DNA of 5,575 bases from Motiliproteus sp048265065. GTDB lineage: Bacteria; Pseudomonadota; Gammaproteobacteria; Pseudomonadales; Balneatricaceae. The notes under the pieces are model-generated. The model was given only the letters and a program-made list of their open reading frames with translations, was not told the origin of the DNA and ran no database searches. Positions within the stretch are counted from its first letter, which is position 1. Each line of letters begins with the position of its first letter. Shown here one piece after another: positions 1-4,728 of the stretch. The stretch spans positions 1 through 5,575 of the forward strand of contig JBLXCH010000177.1 of NCBI GenBank assembly GCA_048265065.1. The letters run 5' to 3'. The position numbers were made by a program, and so were the translations under genes.

Positions 1-57
1 GGTGGCCATATCGGGAAATTCGTGGATTTTCCCTTCGAACTCGATGCGCTGTACCAT
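1..57 (-). CDS. N-terminus of a phage virion protein, probably a large internal/ejection protein (partial, runs off the left edge)
   Basis: Only the first 19 codons are inside the window, reading MVQRIEFEGKIHEFPDMAT with no stop. The start is ATG at 57-55, 14 bases after the stop of the preceding gene, and a weak AAAGG lies about 11 bases upstream. The pattern of a short beta strand followed by HEFPD and a helix start (D-M-A-T) is one I know from the N-termini of several large phage internal virion or tail-associated proteins, some of which carry lytic transglycosylase domains further on. Being next after a set of small ejection-like proteins fits that role. The catalytic part, if any, lies outside the window, so the product is inferred from 19 residues and gene order only. 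Confidence 0.6.
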   Translation of the reverse strand, partial: MVQRIEFEGKIHEFPDMAT

Positions 58-71
58 GTGTAATTCAGCCT

Positions 72-803
72 TTAGCTTACAGGACCAAGGGTGCCGTCTT
101 CGTTCATTTCCCAACGGATGACGGGTGCATCGCCACTATCCTTTTGCTTGCCGTTCAGCATATCTGCGGCAAGGCTCTCGGCCTCGCGCAGAAGTTCTTG
201 GTTGCTTTTGCGGGCCTCACCATACTGCGACGCATTGCTTTCAATCAGATCGCTGAGAACGCGCTGCAAGGTGTCCTGATAGTGTTCAGATTGATCTGGT
301 GACAGACCGTTTCCGTTACTGTCCAAGATCGGACGAGTGCCCCCGGATCGCGTCACAGCATGCAATTTGCCGTCGCCCCCGGTGATCACATCAGCAACCG
401 TGACATCATTCATAGTTTTGTCGTGTTCGCGGTTCTTATCATTCTGCCCCGCCGTGAAGTCGCGGTTTGCGGCGTTTTCATTGCTCTGATGCGAACGGTT
501 GGCGTCGTTCTCGCCAGATGTGAACTCTTGCCCGCCAATCCGTTCCGAACGGGTGAAATCACGGTTGAGGTCGTTCTGACCTGCAGTAAAGTCCTGACCT
601 GCGGCACGTTCGCCGCTCTGGAAGGATTGCGTATCTTCGCGATCAGCAACAGCATTGGCACGGTCTTCAACACGATGCCGGTCCTGACGGGCCGCAACCA
701 CTTCCCGGATGCGGTCTTCGCGATCCTGTCTGCCCTTTTCAACCATGCCCATGCCCACGCCTGTTGCCAGACCGCCTGTAAATGCAAGAAGACCGTTCGC
801 CAT
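72..803 (-). CDS. Virion-associated repeat protein with seven 11-residue repeats; candidate internal/ejection protein
   Basis: A 243-residue protein with three parts. Residues 1-20 are a short glycine-rich hydrophobic segment (MANGLLAFTGGLATGVGMGM) that could insert in a membrane or pack as a glycine zipper. Residues 21-57 are a highly charged Arg/Asp/Glu helix. Residues 58-134 are seven tandem 11-residue repeats of the form N/G-R/Q-D/E-F-T-x-G-Q/E-N-D-x. The C-terminal third (about 168-222) is a predicted helix ending in a polar tail. Eleven-residue periodicity suits a hendecad coiled coil and is seen in phage proteins thought to be carried in the particle. The ATG at 803 is preceded by a very strong AAAGGAGGA that lies inside the end of the upstream gene, and only one base separates that gene's stop from this start. 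I recognise the style (NRDF-type repeats in phage structural regions) but not a named family. A cytoplasmic scaffold or chaperone is the main alternative. Confidence 0.8.
   Translation of the reverse strand: MANGLLAFTGGLATGVGMGMVEKGRQDREDRIREVVAARQDRHRVEDRANAVADREDTQSFQSGERAAGQDFTAGQNDLNRDFTRSERIGGQEFTSGENDANRSHQSNENAANRDFTAGQNDKNREHDKTMNDVTVADVITGGDGKLHAVTRSGGTRPILDSNGNGLSPDQSEHYQDTLQRVLSDLIESNASQYGEARKSNQELLREAESLAADMLNGKQKDSGDAPVIRWEMNEDGTLGPVS
402..632 (-). repeat. Seven tandem 33-base units encoding 11-residue hendecad repeats
   Basis: Residues 58-134 of the 243-residue protein fall into seven aligned 11-mers: TQSFQSGERAA, GQDFTAGQNDL, NRDFTRSERIG, GQEFTSGENDA, NRSHQSNENAA, NRDFTAGQNDK and NREHDKTMNDV. 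Position 4 is Phe in five of the seven (His in the other two), position 1 is mostly Asn or Gly, and position 7 is often Gly. The DNA units differ considerably, for example 570-599 against 438-467, so the pattern is kept at the protein level rather than by recent duplication. Confidence 0.8.
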
Positions 804-804
804 A

Positions 805-1407
805 TCACATTCCTCCTTTGCGCTGCTTGGCTTCCATGGTGCGGCGCTGGTTACGGTTCATCGGTGCGGGCTGCTGTATCGTACCCGCCCCGCCTGCTTC
901 TGACTGGGCCATGATCTGCTGAAGCTGCTGATTTGCTTGCGCCCCATCCAGCATGCCTTTTTCCTCAAGGATGCGGCCATAGCTGGCAACAGCTTCAAGA
1001 AAGGCATTGGTTGCGTCGTCTTCGCTGATGTCGGTCCCAGTGATCTTTTCAATGGTATCGACCGCCTCATCTGTGGTTTCGGCAATGGCATTCACCATCA
1101 TGTCGGACGTAACCGGGACATTGGCCTGTTTGGCGCTGATATATGCCGCTGCTGCAGCATTGGCGACAATTTCAACGATGCCGATAACGGGGGTCGGTGC
1201 GGCTTCAACTGCCTGCATTACCCCTTGAAAACCAGCCTTGTCATAGATCAGAACCCGGATGTTATCGACGACCTTCTGATAGACCTTCATTTCTTCCGGG
1301 GTCGGTTCTTCCACCGGAAGTCCCGGCGCTGCACCGGCTTGGCTTTGCTGCGGGGCCTGTGCCTGATCTGGTCGCGGGTCTGCCGGTCGGTTCATCAATC
1401 CTGCCAT
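805..1407 (-). CDS. Conserved podophage virion-associated helical protein, function unknown
   Basis: A 200-residue protein. Residues 1-37 are a Pro/Gln/Ala-rich disordered N-terminus that includes MAGLMNRP. From about residue 37 (TPEEMKVYQKVVDNIRVLIYD) to 168 it is helical and acidic, with an alanine-rich helix at 76-92 and a conserved-looking C-terminal helix near 131-156 (DATNAFLEAVASYGRILEEK). Residues 181-200 are basic (MNRNQRRTMEAKQRKGGM). The overall plan matches a recurrent small protein in podovirus-type structural cassettes: a disordered start, a 'VYQKVV…VLIYD' helix, then a region of about 100 residues ending in an acidic helix. I recall the family without a proven function. The start ATG at 1407 has AAGGA eight bases upstream, and Met5 is a weaker alternative. 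It lies 17 bases after the glycine-rich gene, and its own end encodes the next gene's ribosome binding site. Confidence 0.82.
   Translation of the reverse strand: MAGLMNRPADPRPDQAQAPQQSQAGAAPGLPVEEPTPEEMKVYQKVVDNIRVLIYDKAGFQGVMQAVEAAPTPVIGIVEIVANAAAAAYISAKQANVPVTSDMMVNAIAETTDEAVDTIEKITGTDISEDDATNAFLEAVASYGRILEEKGMLDGAQANQQLQQIMAQSEAGGAGTIQQPAPMNRNQRRTMEAKQRKGGM
811..819 (-). promoter_or_regulatory. Strong ribosome binding site inside the end of the upstream gene
   Basis: Read leftward, AAAGGAGGA is followed by ATGTGAT and then the ATG of the 243-residue protein, giving near-ideal Shine-Dalgarno spacing. The same bases encode the Lys-Gly-Gly end of the 200-residue protein (…RKGGM, stop). This is the best ribosome binding site in the window and fixes the start at 803. 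Confidence 0.85.
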
Positions 1408-1424
1408 TGTCCTGATCCTTATGA

Positions 1425-2318
1425 TTATGCTGTTGCGTTCGGAACGAAAACGGCGCGGCCCGTCGCCCGATCAAAGACATAGCGACCGCCATAAGTTGAC
1501 GGATCAAACCGCTGTTCCGGGCTTGGCGTACCCTCAGCAACCGGTGCGGCCAGCATGCCTGGATTGATTTCGCCAGTACCGTAATTGCCCGCGATATATT
1601 GCTGTTGCTGGCGCTGACGCTCCATTGCTGATTCTGCATTGGCACGGGCTGCATCTTCCTCGGCACCCGATGCGGCATATCCGCTCAAACCCTGACCAAC
1701 GCCCTGAACTGCCATACCGGCAACGGTCGGGTTTTGGTTAAGCCAGCTCAGAAGGCCGTTGCCATTGCCTTGCGACCCGGAACCGGAAAAACCGGATGCT
1801 GATGCCGAATTGACAACATCAGATCCGCCACCGCCCGCGATCTGTGGTGCCTTGCTTGCAGATGCCAGCATATCTTCACCGGAACCACCGGCAATGTTGC
1901 CTGAAGCAGATCCGCCTGATACGTCGCCGGTGTTGTTCCCAAGCAGATCGGCTTCGCTCTGCCCCTGTGGTAGACCCGCCATGTTAAGGCCACCCAGAAG
2001 ACCGCCTGCGGCACCACCGGCAAGCGCACCTTTGGTCAAACCATCCGTAATCGACTTGCCGCGCACAGCGTTAACAGCACCGCCGACAAGCGATCCGTAA
2101 CCAGCATACTTGACGGCCCCACCGACCACATTGGAAAGGGCTGTACCCTGACCGAACATATCGCCGATACTGCGCGAAACACCGGACCAGCCTTGCGAGA
2201 AGAAATTACCAGTCCCGCCTGATGCACTGGAAAGCGCAGAACCAGCCGTAAAAGCAACGGCCGCTGCACCAACTGCAACGGCCGCGATCTTGCCAAACTT
2301 TTTAAAGAAGCTTTTCAT
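1425..2318 (-). CDS. Glycine-rich virion protein with hydrophobic N-terminus; candidate DNA-ejection/membrane-channel protein
   Basis: A 297-residue protein. A basic N-terminus (Lys2, Lys6, Lys7, Lys10) precedes a hydrophobic Ala/Val stretch at about 11-29, which could be a membrane helix. It is not a clear secretion signal, as no convincing cleavage site is visible. Residues 73-115 hold a glycine-zipper-like region (GSLVGGAVNAV … GALAGGAAGGLLGGL). Residues 131-187 are Gly/Ser/Asn low complexity. Residues 188-214 are a second hydrophobic, Gly-spaced segment (LLSWLNQNPTVAGMAVQGVG). Residues 217-241 are a charged helix ending in a Gln run, and the tail is FDPSTYGGRYVFDRATGRAV. Such small glycine-zipper proteins are common between the fibre genes and the large internal virion protein of podoviruses and are suspected to form part of the trans-envelope DNA channel. 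ATG 2318 follows the upstream stop by 12 bases; its GAGG lies unusually close, so coupling to the upstream gene is likely. Confidence 0.83.
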   Translation of the reverse strand: MKSFFKKFGKIAAVAVGAAAVAFTAGSALSSASGGTGNFFSQGWSGVSRSIGDMFGQGTALSNVVGGAVKYAGYGSLVGGAVNAVRGKSITDGLTKGALAGGAAGGLLGGLNMAGLPQGQSEADLLGNNTGDVSGGSASGNIAGGSGEDMLASASKAPQIAGGGGSDVVNSASASGFSGSGSQGNGNGLLSWLNQNPTVAGMAVQGVGQGLSGYAASGAEEDAARANAESAMERQRQQQQYIAGNYGTGEINPGMLAAPVAEGTPSPEQRFDPSTYGGRYVFDRATGRAVFVPNATA

Positions 2319-2330
2319 GTCCTCATTCCC

Positions 2331-2834
2331 TTACGCCGGGGTTTCCCAAGTCAATTGAGTGCCATAGACCTGCGACACCACGTTGTTACCGCTGTCACGC
2401 ATCTTCTGCAGCATGGTCAGGTAGCGATCCCGCACATCAGCCGGAAGATTGGCATTCGACGCGATGGCAGCAAAACTCTGCGCATAGTTCTGATCAACCG
2501 CTGCTACACCGGCCTGCATGTATTGGCGATCATGGGCGGCAACATTCATCGCCGCGATGTCTTCTTGTGATTTAAGACCCATGCGCTGCGTGTTCTTATT
2601 AGCGATCTGGCTTGCTTCCTGTGACGCAATCGGGATCGCCGCGTTATAGGCTTCGCGCTGCGACTCACCCACAGCCATCGAACTGTTAAGTAGACCGCGC
2701 CGGTTAGCACTTTTCATGCCCGCCGTTTTGGCCTGCTGCATCAGCGGGCTGTTTTGCGAGGTTAGTTTGTTGACTTGCTTGGAAACGGAATCATCTTCGT
2801 AATCCCATTTCCTAGTGCTTGAATTGAAAGCCAT
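2331..2834 (-). CDS. Conserved podophage structural-region protein with RGLLNSS motif, function unknown
   Basis: A 167-residue, mostly helical, soluble protein with no signal peptide or membrane segment. Residues 20-80 carry the most recognisable block: TSQNSPLMQQAKTAGMKSAN at 25-44, then RRGLLNSSMAVG at 45-56, then a helix with AAIPIASQEASQIAN at 65-79. This 'SPLMQQA…RGLLNSSMA…A.PIA' signature recurs in proteins of podovirus and prophage tail regions, where it also forms part of larger proteins. The second half holds a Gln/Ala helix (105-127), NLPADVRDRYLTMLQKM (129-145) and a Trp-containing tail (TWETPA). AGAGGAAG six bases before the ATG at 2834 supports the start. It is the first gene after the 59-base gap and heads the run of small helical proteins. 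A role in the internal core or tail assembly is inferred from position only. Confidence 0.82.
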   Translation of the reverse strand: MAFNSSTRKWDYEDDSVSKQVNKLTSQNSPLMQQAKTAGMKSANRRGLLNSSMAVGESQREAYNAAIPIASQEASQIANKNTQRMGLKSQEDIAAMNVAAHDRQYMQAGVAAVDQNYAQSFAAIASNANLPADVRDRYLTMLQKMRDSGNNVVSQVYGTQLTWETPA

Positions 2835-2893
2835 GTTCTTCTTCCTCTTTATCTTTCAGTTTCCGGAGCAACGCCTCATGTTTGAGATCAGCA
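2835..2893 (-). other. Longest intergenic gap; no terminator or promoter seen
   Basis: These 59 bases separate the beta-rich protein from the RGLLNSS protein. Read leftward they show only a feeble 4-bp hairpin (CTCA AACA TGAG) without a T run, so no intrinsic terminator, and no acceptable -35/-10 pair. A short open frame from a TTG at 2904 to a stop at 2812-2814 crosses the gap and would encode about 30 charged residues (…ADLKHEALLRKLKDKEEEEH…). It has no ribosome binding site and overlaps both neighbours, so it is not called as a gene. Confidence 0.5.
2841..2848 (-). promoter_or_regulatory. Ribosome binding site for the RGLLNSS protein
   Basis: AGAGGAAG, six bases from the ATG at 2834, lies in the purine-rich end of the 59-base gap. 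It supports independent initiation here rather than pure coupling to the gene before. Confidence 0.7.
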
Positions 2894-3580
2894 CTAAGGC
2901 GCAAAAGAAACTGCCGCTAGAACTTCGGACGAGGCCCCTGAAACCGAATTGGCTACCGTGTAGCCGCTCTGTGCTGTCGTTTGCTGCGATGCACCGCTGG
3001 CATAGTCGTCCGTTGCGTCAACGCCCCCCATGTCATCATCATAGTCTTCTGTCGGGCCCGTCCAACTCGCGGGCGCAGCCGTTCGCGACGAGGTTGCCGC
3101 CAAAAGAACCCCCGACGATGCAAGGTCAATCGTCACGCTTAACGGCTCACCTGCGTCCGTTGCTGTATCGTAAACCGCAACCGTATCCGATCCTGTAATC
3201 GCCCAAACGCCTATCCCGGCATTCCTTCTGGGGGAACCTATCTTGAAATTTGTGACGATATCACCTGATGTTCCTGTTGGGATGGCCGCCCAATAAAACG
3301 CGATATCGACCGCCGCACCCGGGTCGTGTGATGCCGACTCAATCAAACTCGCAGATACTCCCCCAATCGTGACTGTATCCATCGGAAGGCCAGTATCGCC
3401 ACTTGCCTCTGAACCGTGAACAACCACGACAATCATGCGGTCATCTGATGCGTCTCCAAAATCAACGGAAGACCAAGAGAATTCGCGACCGTCGCTGGAC
3501 GAAACGCGACTTTCAAGGAATTCGACCGCGATTGGTGTAACTCTTTTCGATATAATCCCGGCTGGTGCGAGATGCGTCAT
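2894..3580 (-). CDS. Conserved phage structural protein, beta-rich, possible tail/receptor-contact or decoration protein
   Basis: A 228-residue protein rich in short beta strands, with no signal peptide or membrane segment. Visible blocks are a start MTHLAPAGIISK; FSWSSVDFGDASDDRMIVVVVHG (34-56); DTVTIGGVSASLIES (68-82); FYWAAIPTGTSGDIVTNF (95-112); AGIGVWAITG (121-130); and SWTGPTEDYDDD (172-183). The order 'sfg.a..dR.ivv.v – TIGGVsA – aAiPTGTsGDIv – iGvwaitG – WTG.tEdYD' is one I recognise from uncharacterised proteins next to tail-fibre genes in alphaproteobacterial phages and prophages; it looks like a beta-sandwich. A longer reading frame begins at 3616, but ATG 3580 is preferred. It has GAGGTGG at the right distance, forms a TAATG junction with the fibre gene's stop, and the extra 12 residues (MVAHWRCGRGGI) look like readthrough of the fibre gene's end in another frame. 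The function is not established; a fibre accessory, receptor-binding or capsid-surface role are all possible. Confidence 0.83.
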   Translation of the reverse strand: MTHLAPAGIISKRVTPIAVEFLESRVSSSDGREFSWSSVDFGDASDDRMIVVVVHGSEASGDTGLPMDTVTIGGVSASLIESASHDPGAAVDIAFYWAAIPTGTSGDIVTNFKIGSPRRNAGIGVWAITGSDTVAVYDTATDAGEPLSVTIDLASSGVLLAATSSRTAAPASWTGPTEDYDDDMGGVDATDDYASGASQQTTAQSGYTVANSVSGASSEVLAAVSFAP

Positions 3581-4728
3581 TATGCCACCTCGTCCGCATC
3601 GCCAGTGAGCCACCATTCGTCTGCACCGACCTTGATCACAGTGACGGCACTGTAGCGATTGTTGATCTCGGTACTGCCCGCCGACACGCCGTTAACAGTT
3701 ACGCCGGTATCGCCTTCAACTGTTGTCACCCCCGCACCGCCACGCCAAACATCGATACGTGCCCAAATTGGATAATCTACTGATGCCTCGGCAGGTATCG
3801 TGAACGTGTTGGCAGATGCATTGCTCATAGTAACAGCCTTGAAAGCATCGCCGATAACGGGGGTGTAGGTCGTTCCGGTTTGAGCGTTTCCTCCGCCAGT
3901 GATCTTGGCCGGTGTTACCGCGCCATTATCCATCAACGCTGTGGTTACGATGTCCTGAACAGCCAACGCCCCCAGTTCATCCAGTGTCAAAGTGCTATTA
4001 AGCCAGACTGCGGCCCCGACGGTGCTACCCACACAGATGTATGACTCATCGTTGGAAACATCTACCCAGCGTGATCCAACGCTATAACCGTCGTCTGCAT
4101 CATCATTAACCGTAGGCGCGGACATCGCATCAAAATTGTTTAAAGGCAGCAAGGCTGCAGACGCCGCTGCTTCCCCTGCTTTGGTTGTTGCAATTCCCGC
4201 CTGTGTCGTCGCAATTCCTGCCTGTGTCGTCGCAGTAGCAGCGCCCGTCGTTGCTGTTACAGCGGATGCAGCAGCCGCTGTCGCAAAGCTTTCGGCATTC
4301 CCGACATATCCACGATGCGGTGTTGCCATACGAAAGACGTTGGTGTCTTCGTTGTACTTGAAAACAACGATATCGCCCGCAGTCAGATCGGCTGCTTCCG
4401 GGTCGGCACCAAACGCTGTTTTGATCGAAACCGCACCTTGGGAATTAACATTAAGCGTGCTGGCCCCGGTATTGGTGGCCGGGATTTTAACCGTGACTTC
4501 CATGCCATCGACATAGCCACCTGTTAATGCGGTTGGCATCGCGGCAGCATATGTGTTCGCCGCACCTGTACCGACACAATAGGTTGTGCGGCCCAGATTA
4601 AGAAAGGACAGCCCGGGAATAAGATCAAAACCGGCAGCAATGGCTTGGAAGAACCCGTTAAGCGTACTGTTTCTTGCCAGCGTATTTCGGGTAAGCGGGT
4701 TCGTGAAATTAAAGAATTCATTACTCAT
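3580..4728 (-). CDS. Mosaic phage tail-fibre protein
   Basis: A 382-residue protein of recognisable phage-fibre modules. Residues 1-45 (MSNEFFNFTNPLTRNT…LIPGLSFLNLGR) are likely the virion-attachment end. Residues 46-136 form a beta domain of the type 'YaaamPtaLt.GmeVtvkipAtNTGAsTLNVN…GDIVVFkY'. Residues 145-192 are an Ala/Thr-rich trimeric coiled coil with heptads ATTQAGI, ATTQAGI, ATTKAGE. Residues 200-242 are a short domain (PTVNDDADDGYSVGSRWVD…SYICVGSTVGAAVW) that recurs in phage fibres. Residues 290-378 are a common C-terminal beta domain (NASANTFTIPAEAS…GVTVNGVSAGSTEINNRYSAVTVIKVGADEWWLTGD). The fibre probably binds the tail hub through its N-terminus and the host surface through its C-terminus. 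The start overlaps the preceding stop as ATGA, with GGAGAG seven bases upstream. No chaperone or cleavage domain is visible. The fibre assignment is firm by module style; the receptor is unknown. Confidence 0.88.
   Translation of the reverse strand: MSNEFFNFTNPLTRNTLARNSTLNGFFQAIAAGFDLIPGLSFLNLGRTTYCVGTGAANTYAAAMPTALTGGYVDGMEVTVKIPATNTGASTLNVNSQGAVSIKTAFGADPEAADLTAGDIVVFKYNEDTNVFRMATPHRGYVGNAESFATAAAASAVTATTGAATATTQAGIATTQAGIATTKAGEAAASAALLPLNNFDAMSAPTVNDDADDGYSVGSRWVDVSNDESYICVGSTVGAAVWLNSTLTLDELGALAVQDIVTTALMDNGAVTPAKITGGGNAQTGTTYTPVIGDAFKAVTMSNASANTFTIPAEASVDYPIWARIDVWRGGAGVTTVEGDTGVTVNGVSAGSTEINNRYSAVTVIKVGADEWWLTGDADEVA
3585..3591 (-). promoter_or_regulatory. Ribosome binding site that decides the start at 3580
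   Basis: GAGGTGG followed by CATA and the ATG at 3580. It lies within the last codons of the tail-fibre gene, and together with the TAATG stop/start overlap it points to translational coupling. It makes the upstream ATG at 3616 unlikely as the start. Confidence 0.75.
4191..4232 (-). repeat. Near-perfect 21-base tandem repeat in the fibre coiled coil
   Basis: Two adjacent 21-base units, 4191-4211 and 4212-4232, differ at a single base (4198 against 4219). Each encodes one heptad (ATTQAGI), and a third, degenerate heptad (ATTKAGE) follows in the protein. The near identity suggests a recent in-frame duplication within the fibre stalk. Confidence 0.85.

Noticed and set aside
360..914. Plus-strand open frame of 184 codons
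   Set aside because: It lies opposite two well-supported minus-strand genes, begins without a ribosome binding site, and its Cys/His-rich composition is typical of an antisense shadow.
937..1482. Plus-strand open frame of 181 codons
   Set aside because: It is antisense to the 200-residue and glycine-rich genes, crosses their junction, and its translation has no protein-like domain pattern.
2835..2893. Terminator or promoter in the 59-base gap
   Set aside because: Only a 4-bp hairpin without a T run and no properly spaced -35/-10 pair.
2894..3616. Longer form of the beta-rich protein starting at ATG 3616
   Set aside because: The extra residues overlap the end of the fibre gene and lack a ribosome binding site, while ATG 3580 has a good one and a TAATG junction.
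1180..3864. Shared 15-base word GCCGATAACGGGGGT at 1180-1194 and 3850-3864
   Set aside because: Both copies encode a TPVIG pentapeptide in unrelated proteins, with no similarity on either side; most likely chance and shared codon use.
3580..4728. Diversity-generating retroelement target in the fibre gene
   Set aside because: No template-like second copy of the fibre's 3' end, no reverse transcriptase and no C-type-lectin-like ending were seen; the C-terminus is a common beta domain.
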